DNA of 64,000 bases from NCBI RefSeq assembly GCF_025628965.1, contig NZ_JAOTEN010000001.1:124001-188000 (forward strand), in the 5' to 3' direction. A program made the translations under genes and the position numbers. This document shows, one piece after another, positions 34,935 to 45,900 of this stretch. The DNA is from Chryseobacterium gilvum. Its GTDB lineage: Bacteria; Bacteroidota; Bacteroidia; Flavobacteriales; Weeksellaceae. Positions within the stretch are counted from its first letter, which is position 1, and every line of letters begins with the position of its first letter. The notes under the pieces were generated by a model. The model did no database searches. It saw only the letters and a program-made list of their open reading frames with translations, and was not told where the DNA came from.

Positions 34935-36363
34935 TAAATATATTGCCGCTATTGCTTTATTATTGGTTTTAGCAAGTTGCAGGGCACCGATGGCAACGGT
35001 CATAAAAGACGAGGTAAAAGAAAATATTCCTCAGAATTTTAATCAGGAAGAGCAGCAGGATGCTACGAACAACAGCGGAACAACGCCATGGAGACAGTTT
35101 TTTACGGATCCGAATTTAGTAGTTTTAATTGAAACGGCTTTAAAAAATAATCAGGAACTCATGATCACTTTGCAGGAAATCGAGATTGCAAAGAGTGGTG
35201 TGATTGCTAAAAAAGGGAGATTGACGCCCACGGTTTCTGCCGGAATCGGCGCGGGAGTAAGCAAAGCCGGGCGTTATACAAGTGAAGGTGCGGGTGATGC
35301 GACGACAGAGATTGAAGAAGGAAGAGAAATACCGGACCCGCTGGGAAATTTTGAAGGCGGAGTAATGGCTAACTGGGAAATTGATATCTGGAAAAAGCTC
35401 AGAAACGAAAAAGATGCTTCCGTTGCCCATTATCTTTCAACCATTGAAGGAAAAAACTTTGTCCTTTCCAGTTTGATTGAAGAAGTAGCAGATAATTATT
35501 ATGAATTGCTTGCATTAGATAATCAGCTGGATATCATTCAGCAGTATACCAAACTGCAGGAAAGAGCGCTGGAAATTTCAAAAATTCAAAAGCAGGCTGC
35601 AGCGGCGACAGAACTGGCGGTGAAAAAATTTGAGGCAGAACTGGCAAAATCCAAGGCTTCAGAATTTACCATCCGCCAGGAAATTACGGAGAAGGAGAAT
35701 CAGATCAATGCCCTTTTAGGAAGATATCCGCAGCCGATTACAAGAACCAAGGAAAGTTTTATGACCACCATTCCGCAGACTGTTTATACAGGGATTCCTT
35801 CACAATTACTGGCAAACCGTCCCGATATCAAACAGGCTGAATTGGAATTAAAATCAGCAAAACTGGATGTGGAGGCGGCCAGAAAAGAATTTTATCCTTC
35901 ATTGGAAATCTCAGCAACGTTAGGCCTGGAAGCATTTAAGCCATCTTACTTGGTGAAATTACCTGAATCTATTGCGACAAGTCTGGTAGGAGAATTAGCA
36001 GGGCCGCTTATTAATAAAAGTGCGATTAAAGCTAATTTCCAGACTGCGGATGCAAAACAAATCCAGGCTTTGTATGAATATGACAAAACGATTCTGAACG
36101 CCTATCTGGATATTGCGAATCTGATGTCAAAAGTCAAAAATATAGACCAGTATTATCAGTTAAAATCTCAGGAAACGCATGCTTTAGATCAATCTATTGA
36201 TATTGCCAACCAACTGTTTAAAAATTCAAGAGCAGATTATCTGGAGGTTTTATTAAACCAAAGAGATGCGTTGGATGCTAAAATGGAATTGGTAGAAGCC
36301 AAAGAAAAACAATTAAGTACGGTTGTAGACATTTATAAAAGCTTAGGAGGTGGCTGGAAATAA
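34912..36363 (+). CDS. TolC-family outer-membrane efflux lipoprotein
   Basis: A 483-residue outer-membrane factor of the NodT/OprM type that completes the tripartite pump. It carries a lipobox (VLASC, Cys23). Two OEP repeats follow, with landmarks WRQFFTDPNLVVLIETAL, NWEIDIWKKLRNEKDASVAHY, and ANRPDIKQAELELKSAKLDVEAARKEFYPSL. The gene starts inside the pump gene (23-bp overlap). An alternative ATG at 34921 (MKIYNKYIAA) would make a neater signal peptide and cut the overlap to 14 bp. It ends the operon before a very long palindrome. Confidence 0.94.
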   Translation: MGNMKIYNKYIAAIALLLVLASCRAPMATVIKDEVKENIPQNFNQEEQQDATNNSGTTPWRQFFTDPNLVVLIETALKNNQELMITLQEIEIAKSGVIAKKGRLTPTVSAGIGAGVSKAGRYTSEGAGDATTEIEEGREIPDPLGNFEGGVMANWEIDIWKKLRNEKDASVAHYLSTIEGKNFVLSSLIEEVADNYYELLALDNQLDIIQQYTKLQERALEISKIQKQAAAATELAVKKFEAELAKSKASEFTIRQEITEKENQINALLGRYPQPITRTKESFMTTIPQTVYTGIPSQLLANRPDIKQAELELKSAKLDVEAARKEFYPSLEISATLGLEAFKPSYLVKLPESIATSLVGELAGPLINKSAIKANFQTADAKQIQALYEYDKTILNAYLDIANLMSKVKNIDQYYQLKSQETHALDQSIDIANQLFKNSRADYLEVLLNQRDALDAKMELVEAKEKQLSTVVDIYKSLGGGWK

Positions 36364-36385
36364 AAGATGCTAAGCATTAATAACG

Positions 36386-36434
36386 TTTTATATACGAAGA
36401 GACCGGTTTTAAACCGGTCTCTTCGTATATAAAA
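36386..36434. terminator. 49-bp near-perfect palindrome, likely two-way terminator
   Basis: Twenty-four consecutive base pairs (36386-36409 with 36411-36434) are perfectly complementary around a single central T. The arms begin TTTTATATACGAAGAGACCG. It follows the efflux operon by 22 bp. It would form an exceptionally stable hairpin, ending in A/T pairs like a terminator. Confidence 0.8.
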
Positions 36435-36575
36435 CATAGGTAAAAACCCTGTAAAATGTTAAAAATTAAGAAATTGTAAAAAAATGGCTTTCATTTTGAT
36501 TACTAAAATGATAATTATGATAAAATAATTTTTAAAACATCATAAAACACGTCAAGTTTTGTCGCATTACAGCAA

Positions 36576-36583
36576 TAGCTTTG
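36576..36583 (+). promoter_or_regulatory. -7 promoter element before an unknown gene
   Basis: TAGCTTTG matches TAnnTTTG, 21 bases before the start codon at 36605. A TTTTG lies upstream but with too short a spacer. Confidence 0.5.
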
Positions 36584-36604
36584 TTGTACTAAAATATTAA
36601 GGAT

Positions 36605-37300
36605 ATGGAATTACCGTTTTACATAAGCTTCAGAGAATTCGAAAAGAACTATTACAATAATCTTGAAAAATGGTTTGAAAAATATAACAATACCAATGAG
36701 ATTGATTTTTTAAAAAATATGGCAGAAATGTATAAGCCTTATTTAAGCTACAGTTGTAATGAAGATCAGCTTCAGGCCGATGCGGCTATAAAAGTAAAAA
36801 ACTGCTTCTTTCCTTATGTGGAAAATTTCGGAATTTCTTTTAATATTGACGAAAGCTCCAAAAACGCAACAACCAAAATGAGCAATGTTTCGGAATGGAA
36901 AACCATTACCATGATGGAGTATGCTCAGCATATTTTAGACAAAATAAATGATCATTTTCACAGGAATCATACAACCCTAAAGGAGAATGAAAGCATTTTA
37001 GATTATATTAATAATTATGAAGTCATCATGTCAAACCAAAAAACAGGATATTGTCTTGATTTTGACCTTCATCAGCAGACTATACCTTTTCTGAAAGCGT
37101 ATTTGCCTCTTTTAGGAAGTACAGTAGACATTACGTTGTATAGAAATTTTCATTTTTCGGTCGTACGGATTGCAGATTTTATTGATCAGAAACTGAAATC
37201 TGTCGAAGCTTTCGATCAGGGTATTTACAGTGAGCTCAAATCTAAAGCCCTTGTTAAAATTCATATGCAAGATCACAGCTTTCTTACAGTTTGTAATTGA
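36605..37300 (+). CDS. Uncharacterised 231-residue protein
   Basis: I cannot identify this protein. It is soluble, with no signal peptide, and looks largely helical at the start (SFREFEKNYYNNLEKWFEKY). It is rich in N, Y, F and D. A hydrophobic stretch FLKAYLPLLGSTVDITLYRNF lies about residue 170. The N-terminus and amino acid composition recall small accessory proteins of Bacteroidota islands. It is monocistronic, with a promoter-like element before it and a 760-bp gene-poor stretch after it, and may mark the left edge of the accessory region. Confidence 0.6.
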   Translation: MELPFYISFREFEKNYYNNLEKWFEKYNNTNEIDFLKNMAEMYKPYLSYSCNEDQLQADAAIKVKNCFFPYVENFGISFNIDESSKNATTKMSNVSEWKTITMMEYAQHILDKINDHFHRNHTTLKENESILDYINNYEVIMSNQKTGYCLDFDLHQQTIPFLKAYLPLLGSTVDITLYRNFHFSVVRIADFIDQKLKSVEAFDQGIYSELKSKALVKIHMQDHSFLTVCN

Positions 37301-37308
37301 AAAGTTTT

Positions 37309-37398
37309 AGAGGAGCTTTTTCCCGCTCTCCGCTCTATCTTTTTCGCCGCGCTTATGCCAATCCGAAAAAGGATGCCGCTGCGATCGGGGCTAGAGTG
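37309..37398. repeat. Putative dispersed intergenic repeat
   Basis: A GC-richer block with GAGGAGCTTTTTCCCGCTCT at the left, a stem from CTTTTTCG (37339-37346) and CGAAAAAG (37364-37371), and GATCGGGGCTAGAG at the right. It directly follows a stop codon. I recall closely similar elements recurring between genes in Chryseobacterium genomes, but only one copy is in this window and no search was run. Confidence 0.45.
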
Positions 37399-37480
37399 AA
37401 AACATTTTTACAAAATAGACAATAACCAGCTATTTCATACTTACTTTATTATAGTTCCGTTCGGTTCATTCGGACAATGC

Positions 37481-37507
37481 AAAACCGCCTGATTTTCAGG
37501 CGGTTTT
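37481..37507. terminator. Perfect hairpin in the gene-poor region
   Basis: AAAACCGCCTGA and TCAGGCGGTTTT form a 12-bp perfect stem with loop TTT. The symmetric A and T flanks allow termination in both directions. Confidence 0.8.
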
Positions 37508-37532
37508 AATATGCAAAGAGGAATAAACCTGG

Positions 37533-37685
37533 TTAGAAGTTAATCTGCACAGTAAAAAGCTGGTGATAGTCAATAAAGGTGAACTGCTTTGGGTCATTGA
37601 TGAATCAAAACTTTTGTTGTGCCCGATTTATTCTGTTCTTAAGGCGCAGAACTGGGATAAGATTCTTCCGTTTTCAAATAGCTAA
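37533..37685 (+). pseudogene. Short open fossil frame without a proper start
   Basis: The frame stays open for 50 codons and reads as plausible protein (VIVNKGELLWVIDESKLLL, then KAQNWDKILPFSNS and a stop). There is no ATG in frame. An ATG at 37511 opens a different frame that ends after ten codons, so a single frameshift could have broken a small gene. I do not recognise the protein. It could also be chance. Confidence 0.3.
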
Positions 37686-37958
37686 TTCCTTAGTTTTCAG
37701 TTGACCTAATCAAATATAAGATTTCAAACACATCTATTCTGTTCGTCTGTAAAGAGTTTTACGTTGATATAATATAAAGATGTCATGTAATGATCAAATG
37801 AGCGAGCAGAGAGGTTAGCTGTTGTAAAAATGCGGTAGCAGTTAGTTTTTGCAAAAATCAATCTCAATGTATATTTATAAATATTAAAATAATTTAATGA
37901 ATTATCAAAAAATAAATATATTTAAATACTTATTTATCCGTTTGTATTAATTTATTTA

Positions 37959-37966
37959 TATTTTTG
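37959..37966 (+). promoter_or_regulatory. Possible -7 element for the T9SS protein / RHS operon
   Basis: TATTTTTG matches TAnnTTTG, 95 bases before the start at 38062. The nearest TTTG upstream gives a 14-base spacer, shorter than usual. Confidence 0.4.
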
Positions 37967-38061
37967 TAAGATTTAATAAATAATGAACATCTATTGAAAT
38001 AGTTGTTAACGAATCAATATTAAAAATTTATCATAAGAAAAACACAATAATTTAACACAAT

Positions 38062-39924
38062 ATGAAAAAATTATATCCCATTATATTTATATTTTTCACT
38101 TGTACATTCCTATTTTCTCAAACCGCCATCTTCGGTGGAATTCCGGGTCTTGTCTTCAGGAAAAATAATGTAAAAGATACTATTCTGCCTACAGATACTC
38201 TTACCAATAAGCTCATGAATTTTCATTTAATTCATAATCCAGTTCCAGGTGCTTTTTTTAAAAAATTAGATACAGGCTTAAACCAACCTTCTTTATTTAT
38301 CGTGAGCAATAAGTTTGGAGGTACTGATAAGAAAATATATGGTAAAATAGGCAGTACGATAATCAGCAGTATTGGGATATATGACTTTAATGATTCTTTA
38401 AAAATTAATACAACTCAGGCTAGTTCCAAAATATTGGCATTCACAAAGAACGATACCAATCACAAGATTAATCCTATAGTTTTTCTTAATAAAAGAACTG
38501 ATTTATCCTTATTAATTCCGGAAATTCTGATTTTTAACAACAATTTATCTACAATTGAAAAACAAAAAGTGGAGACTTATCTTTCCGTTAAATATGGAAT
38601 TACCATTAATGATATTTCTGAAAAAAATTATATTTCGTCAGGAAACGATATTATTTGGGATTCTAAAAAAAATAAGAATTATAACTTCCGAATTACCGGA
38701 ATAGGTAGGGACGATGCATTTGGATTATATCAAAAACAGTCAGTAAATTCTGAAGATGATCATATTGTATTTTCTTTAGGACAGGTAAAGCCAACCAACA
38801 ATCAAAACCTAGCCGCTCTTAGTCAGGAAAGTTTTCTCCTATGGGGAGATAATAATCAAGCCTTAACCTTTAAGGATGTAGATCTTATCTCTTCACATCC
38901 TAAAAGAGATATGAAGAGAATGTGGAAGGCACAAGTAAAAAATACAGGATCTCTTCCCATCAAAACTCATGTTTATTTTATCATAACCGGATTGGCATCA
39001 AGTGATGAAATGAGGCTACGAATATTCAGTAATGAAAGTAATTACCAAAGTGATGTTTCTACTGATATTTTAGGAGAAAAGCTGAATGACTCACTATATG
39101 TTTTTAAGGATGCTTTATGGGATGTTGATCACGATGGAGTTGACTATTTCACCTTCAATCTTCAAGATCCACAAAGCAATATTTTTGTACAACTAACCAG
39201 CACATGTACCGAATTGGGCAATGGCATTGTTAAAATATCCGTTCCGGAAAATATTTTCCCATTTACTTATTCTTTAAAAAGTATAACCACAAATCAAATG
39301 GTGATAAATACAACTTCCGGAAGTTCAAATCCTATTTTATTTAACAACCTGGCTCCTGATAATTATGAGCTTAGTATCCATAAACAAGGGCAGCCTGATA
39401 TTATAAGAACATTTGACCTTGAAGGAATTATCAATCAGAATATTGACCAGCAATATGTATGGAATGGTACGCCGATAGAACTGGATCTGAATACCGCATC
39501 TTATCAATATACGCTTATTTCTCCTTCTGGTGTATCTACCCATGCTAGTCCCTATCTGCTGACTGGCCAAGGAAGCTATCAGTTAAATATTAAAAATAAA
39601 CTGGGATGTGAAGTGTCTAAAACACTTTCCGTATTAAGCCAATCTGACTATGATGCGCTCCAGAGTAACTCTTTATTTAAAAATATCACCGTATCTCCTA
39701 ATCCTTCTCATGATGGAAATCTTACAATAAAAGTAGAGTTGGTGGCTGCCAAACCACTAACTGTAAAGATATTTAACAATCTCGGTGTGCTTATTAAGCA
39801 GGGGCAGTATAATCAGGCTACTGACTTTACCATTCCAATGAGTATCCCGGCTGTTGTAGGGTATTACAATATAAAAATATTTATTCCCGAAGAAGGAAAA
39901 GGAGTAAACTTCCTTATTAACTAA
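38062..39924 (+). CDS. T9SS-sorted surface protein with DUF8202-like region
   Basis: A 620-residue exported protein with a signal peptide (IFIFFTCTFLFSQ) and a type A T9SS sorting domain at the C-terminus (NITVSPNPSHDGNLTIKVEL through VGYYNIKIFIPEEGKGVNFL). The PNPSxxG start of that domain is the recognised secretion signal handled by the Gld/Por machine, whose core genes are in this window. The middle (EILIFNNNLSTIEKQKVETY and LSVKYGITI, residues 172-200) matches the DUF8202-type segment common in Bacteroidota surface proteins. The giant SpvB/RHS gene starts 20 bp later, so the two are probably cotranscribed. A role as anchor, exporter partner or adhesin for that protein is inference. Confidence 0.85.
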   Translation: MKKLYPIIFIFFTCTFLFSQTAIFGGIPGLVFRKNNVKDTILPTDTLTNKLMNFHLIHNPVPGAFFKKLDTGLNQPSLFIVSNKFGGTDKKIYGKIGSTIISSIGIYDFNDSLKINTTQASSKILAFTKNDTNHKINPIVFLNKRTDLSLLIPEILIFNNNLSTIEKQKVETYLSVKYGITINDISEKNYISSGNDIIWDSKKNKNYNFRITGIGRDDAFGLYQKQSVNSEDDHIVFSLGQVKPTNNQNLAALSQESFLLWGDNNQALTFKDVDLISSHPKRDMKRMWKAQVKNTGSLPIKTHVYFIITGLASSDEMRLRIFSNESNYQSDVSTDILGEKLNDSLYVFKDALWDVDHDGVDYFTFNLQDPQSNIFVQLTSTCTELGNGIVKISVPENIFPFTYSLKSITTNQMVINTTSGSSNPILFNNLAPDNYELSIHKQGQPDIIRTFDLEGIINQNIDQQYVWNGTPIELDLNTASYQYTLISPSGVSTHASPYLLTGQGSYQLNIKNKLGCEVSKTLSVLSQSDYDALQSNSLFKNITVSPNPSHDGNLTIKVELVAAKPLTVKIFNNLGVLIKQGQYNQATDFTIPMSIPAVVGYYNIKIFIPEEGKGVNFLIN

Positions 39925-39944
39925 TAAAACACGAATCCCAATAT

Positions 39945-42900
39945 ATGAAAATCAGCTCATTTTTCAGCAGAAAAAACTTCGAATTATTACCTGTTTTTGT
40001 TCCTATTATTCTATCTTTAAGCAGTTGGACCTTATACAAAGTAATCCGTAAAGATCTTGATGTAATACCAACAGCAAATCATTCACATCAGTATTTTAAT
40101 CCTTCTAAAATTAATTGTGACTTTCTAAAGCCTTTTAAAAAAGATAAAAATATTGATAAAGAACCGGTAGATGTCCCAATGATTCAATCCAAAAGTTATT
40201 TGGAAGACTCTGCTTTAGCACATCACTTAATTTCGAATAGCGAAACATTTACGAATTTATATAATGCAAGATTAAATACAACTGCATCACTTTCCGGTTA
40301 TAGTTCAGGTTTGGTAAACTCTGGATATATTGGAGAAATAGGAAATAAGGATCCCCAAAGGGGAGATGCAAATGCTTCTGATAATATATTTAGTATTGAG
40401 CTTTCTAAGATAAATCCCGATAAGACGTATGTTCTTAATTATGAAGTTGATGGCTATTCAGATATCAATTCAGTAACACGAAGTGTTAATGGAAGTTTTG
40501 CAATGGGAGGATACATCAAGCATAAAAAAGCAGGTTGGACTGCAGTGTCTGAAATCATTGATCCCAAACTATTAAAACAGGGAGATAATAAGATACTATT
40601 CAATGCCTTACATACAGGAGAATATTATACTGTTAAAAATGTGCGGATTACCGAGCAGCAAAATAATTCTGCACCATATACTATAATCTCTAAAACATAT
40701 AATGATAAAATCGCGTACATACGTGGTTTTGTCAGTTCTAAATCTGGAATCAAGTCTCTTGAAATACAAGGTAAAAAAGTAGAATTAATAGGAGACGAAT
40801 TTGAATACGTTTCCTACGATAATTTAGGAAATAATTCCATTGGTGTTAAATTTTTGGGTATGCGGGATATCCCGGAAATGATTCTCGAAAAAACGATTAA
40901 AAACTCTTCTTTTACAGAAATAGCATCTTATGAAAATAAAGGGCATCAGATTGTTTATCAGGATGCATCACAAATCATCCTGGGATTAAGAACAATCGAC
41001 ATCCCTCCGGTAGACCTTTCAATAGTTAATACAAGTGATAACTATTCCGGCTTTCGTCTTTATAATACTTTTTCAAAAGATGTAATATTCCATTTACCTT
41101 ACGATAAAAATAAAATTCCGAAAGGATATCAGGAAAACGATATTACCGCATTTACTTTTGACTTTATAAAAAAAGAATGGTCTCCAGTTAAAATTGATAG
41201 CGTAAATACTGTTAAAAAATATGTGGTGCTTCATTCTTCGTTAAGGAGTGCCGATTTTATGGTAGGCACAATCAAACAACCTGAAAGCCCGGAAACGGGA
41301 GCGGATGCCCAAACATCATTTAATGATGCACCAGTTGCTAATCCGGGATCAAAAATTAACCTTATTGCTCCGCCGACACCCAATCAACAAGGAACGGCCA
41401 ACGTAAAATATCCTATTGAGATCCCTGCAGGAGTTGCAGGTTTTCAACCCAATGTTGCTCTGATTTATAACAGTGATAATAAATTCGGATGGGCGGGAAC
41501 TGGCTGGGATATTCCGATAGAAACGATTGATATTGATACAAGATGGGGTGTTCCGTCATTTTCTAGTGACGAAAGTGAGATTTACTTAATTGCCGGTGAA
41601 CAGCTGGTCTTTAAGGATGACTATTTACCCAATAAACTCCCTTATTCTGAAACAAGAATAGCCAACAGACAATTTTATTATCGTAATGGAATCAAAGAAG
41701 GCTATACCATTGTCAGAAAAGGATCTTCCCCTTCAGGGTATACCTGGGAAACATTAGACGGTAACGGTACAAAAAAAGAATATCTGGATATATTAACAGA
41801 TGCGCCTTACGGCAATACTTCAGGAAATGTAGTAAAATGGTATTTATCTAAAGTAACAGATCGTTTCGGGAATATAATTACGTATACCTATGCAGATTCA
41901 TTTGAAGGAGGAGGGAAAAACAAATATCTGGCAAGAATCTCTTATAGTAATAATACCGTTATTGAATTTGAGAATGAAGCAGGAGTAAGAGGAGATATGA
42001 CCTTCAATTATAAATTGGGGGTTAAATTGACAGATGCGAAAGTATTAAGTAAGATTACCATAAAAAGGGCGAATGTAAAAATTCGTGAATATGAATTGCT
42101 TAATAGTACTGTAGGAGTTTTTGCAAAAAGACTTTTAAAGGAAATCATTCAGAAGGATGGAAACGGGACACTGTTTAATAAGCATATTTTCGGATATGAT
42201 CCAAATGTCGAAATATTTGACAAAACGCCTGTTAGAATATATAATACTCCACGGGATGTCCCAAATGTGGGATCCTTTTCAGGGGGAAATACCAGTTTTA
42301 TTGCAGGGACGTACAGTAAAAACAAAAATATCCGAGGAGCAGTAAGTTTTGGCGGAGGGTTCTGTTTATTTTTTGGAATCGATAAAAAAGGAACCCTTGG
42401 TATCACTGGAAGTTATGACGATAATGAAGCATATGGGAAAAATCAACTTTTAGATATGGATGGAGATGGATTGCTGGATAAAGCTTTCTATGCATCAGAC
42501 GGTACCATCAAATTTAGAAAGAATACAAAAACGGGCTTTAGCAATGTTTATTCTTCAGTCGGTCTTCCGGGGGGAAATCCTATTTATACGCATAATAGTT
42601 ATAATACTACTGTCGGTCTAGAATATTCGTTTGCCAGAGGAGTTGTAGGGGCTAATTATTCTTTTGGTAACAGCAATTCTCCTATCTATTTTTCAGATGT
42701 AAACGGGGATGGATTGTTGGATATGATTAATTACGGTGACGTTTTCTTTAACAGGATCAGAAATGGGGTACCCCAGTTTGTTGCTCAGCCGGTAACTGGG
42801 AACATCAACGTCACAGAAGAAACGCCAAATGCTATTCTGGCAGGAAATGCTGCTGTTCAGGATACCATCACCACTACTCAGTTTTCCTCTTCTTTAGCGC

Positions 42901-45900
42901 ATATCGTAAGGATGTGGGAAGCTCCTGTTTCAGGTGATATCAATATAAGTAACGAAATAACATTGCCACAAAACTCACAGGACGGAGTAGATGTCTGGAT
43001 GGAGAAAGGAGAAATGACCAAAATAAACGAAGATATTTCAGGATATACTCCTGCCAATTCATCGACAATTTCTTCTGTAGTAACTTTAAATAGTCAGGGA
43101 CAATTCCAGGCACTTAATGCAACTACACATGTTGAGAAAGGGCAACGAATATTTATTATTGCTTCTTCAAAGGCTAATCAGGACGGAGATCATCTTAAGG
43201 TAAATACAGACATCAGATACAATTCTGTTTACGGAGGGGCAGATTTAGATAAGAAAGATGCCAACGATAATTACTATTTTAAATTTAATGCAGGAAGCCA
43301 TTATCTGCCTTCCAGCCAGAAAACTAATGTGGTGGGTGATAAAAGTAAAGTTAGCATTTCCTGGAATCAGCTTAATAATGAAATCTTTACCGATGATGTT
43401 GAATTTAAAATTTATAAAACCATACAGTCAATATCGAATAGTACAGGAACCATACCACCACCGGTTACAACTCTTATATATAAACTTAAATTACCTAAAG
43501 ACAGTAATTTAAGTTCTGTTACTGCTACAAGTAATGAGATTGTTGGATCTGATATTTCCAATCTGTTATTGAATCAGAATCCTTCAGATTCTGTTATGAC
43601 ATTGCTGCAGTTTGATGTTTCAGCGGATACTAATGTATCATGGGAGAAAATCAAGTGGAAGCCTACTCTTACCGTAATGTCGGATACGGATACTACCGCA
43701 ATAAAAGCTTTGGTACAATATAACCCTTACTCCGAAAGGCTTACTAATATGCTTCCGAAGGATTTTGAAAAATACCGGGACTATCATTTTTGTGATGATA
43801 AAATAGAATGCCCACGCTGCAGGTTGGCAAATAACTATTATGTCTTTCCCGATTTTAATGGTGACAGTACTCTGAATGATTATACCATTAATTTAAATCA
43901 ACAATACAATACAAAAGTTACTTTTTCTCTAAAAATAAAAGATAACAATGGAAAGGTATATACGGCAAAAAATACGGTCGACGTCGTTAATAATATCATG
44001 CCGATTCCTAAAATAGACATATGCGCTTTTTTTGCGACGATTCCTATTCCGTATGAAGAGCTTTGTATGCTTCCGTTTTATTTCGAGATCAATTCGGCAG
44101 ATTATACCGTAACCAAAAAGCTGGCATCCGTAAATCCGGATATTATTAATTCTGCTTTTATAGGAGATCCTCTTCTTGCTAATACCGGTCTTAAAGCTGA
44201 TTATTTTGCCTTCCGATCTTCGAATACCCATTATAATATGAATACGGGATTGGTATATCAGGGTTGGGGTGGTTTTAGTTATAATGGTTCTAAGTATCTT
44301 AATGAACCGATAAGGGAAAATGAATTTACAACCAATCCGTTCGCAAATGTTCCGCTTCCTGGTGGAGCGTCTCCTTGTAATCCTTCGGCCCCTGATTATT
44401 TCACCTGCATGACCAATTTTATCATGCAGCAGAATAACAACCGATATTTTACTCCTTTGCAGTTAGATGCAGAAACAGATACCTATATTTCTCCTTTAGA
44501 ACCGGTGATGTTATCCGGAACCGATTTGAAACCCTATATATTGGGCGTTTCTTCCAGTAGCAGTACGATCGTGACGACACCTGTTTTTGCGGTACCCAAC
44601 CCTAGAGGAATTATTTTGCGTTCTAAATCTGACTCATTCCATGCGTATGCGGCAGGATCAATACTTCCTTGGCTTGGCATCAGTGGACATGCAGGGATTT
44701 CAATGGAAAAAACCTCTGATTATTTCCAGGATTTTAACGGAGATCACTATCCGGATATTATCTCCGGAAGATATTACCAGAAAACAAATGTTTTGGGACA
44801 ATTAGACGCAGTTTCTACGATTACGGCGAAAGAAATTAAAAATAGAGGTACTATACTCGGAGCAGGATTGTCAGCTTCCGCTTCTGTGGCAAAATTTAGC
44901 AATACTGCAAATACATCCTTTGCGGAAGCCGGTGAAAGAGATACGCACACCGGGGCTTCCTCTTTCGCATTGGGAATTGGGTTAAACATTACTATTGGAA
45001 AAGCATGGGCTCAGGGTAACGGTGTATGGGCTGATATTAACGGTGACGGACTTACAGATTATATTTCAGAGGGCATTACCAATATTAATACGGGTCATGG
45101 TTTTACCACAGATCCCTATGGATGGGATGTTTCTGAAGTGTCAAAAGGGGATTCTTTTGCGGTTTCCGGTGGTGGAGGATTTAGCTGGGCCAACGGAAGC
45201 TGGGCCGGAGGTGTAGGTCTCTCAAAATCGAAATCTACTGCAAAAACAGGGCTTATTGATATCAACGGAGATGGGCTTGCAGATAAAATCATCAAAAATG
45301 GAAACGCCTATGATTTCCTGATCAATAATGGGACTTCTTTCATAGGTCCCGATAATTTCACAAAAAACTTTAGCCTAGATAATAAACAGAACTCTTCAGG
45401 GTTCAACTTATATGGCACTGGATGTCTATGTTACGGAGTGAAAGTGTGTTTGTCAGTGGGTGGTGGAACAGATAAGTCCGTGACGAAGCAGGAAGTGGAC
45501 TTGAGGGATTTTGATGGAGACGGTTACCCGGATCTTTTAATATCTGAGAATGCTACCGAATTGGCTTATTATCGTAATAATTTTCCACGTGCCAATTTAC
45601 TCTTAAGCATTGAAAACCCTCTGCAGGGATTGATACAGATGGAATACGATAATGTCAATGAAAAACTTAATTTTGAAACGCTTGTAGGCGGAACCTATCA
45701 AATGCCATTTTCTAAACTCGTGCTTACAGGGACTGCAGTATGGAACTTCAAGCCTATTGATACCACACTTCCCTATACGAATGGAGTGCTTGACCCTCAA
45801 AGAGTAAAGCCTGTCCAAAATTTTCATTTTGAGTATGAAAAAGGCATACAGGATAGAAGAGAAAGAGAATTTCTCGGCTTTGGAATTGTTAAAACCAAAG

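Larger units (their letters stand above)
37301..38061. other. Gene-poor region of about 760 bp
   Basis: This stretch holds, in order: the GC-rich repeat-like block (37309-37398), a perfect 12-bp-stem hairpin (37481-37507), a short fossil reading frame (37533-37685), and AT-rich sequence with a possible promoter at 37959-37966. No intact gene is visible. It marks the boundary between ordinary genes and the SpvB/RHS locus. Confidence 0.6.

Noticed and set aside
42700..45560. Repeated DxDGDG segments as a nucleotide repeat or CRISPR-like array
   Set aside because: The repeats are short protein motifs of FG-GAP type with irregular spacing and different codons; no CRISPR repeats or cas genes are present.
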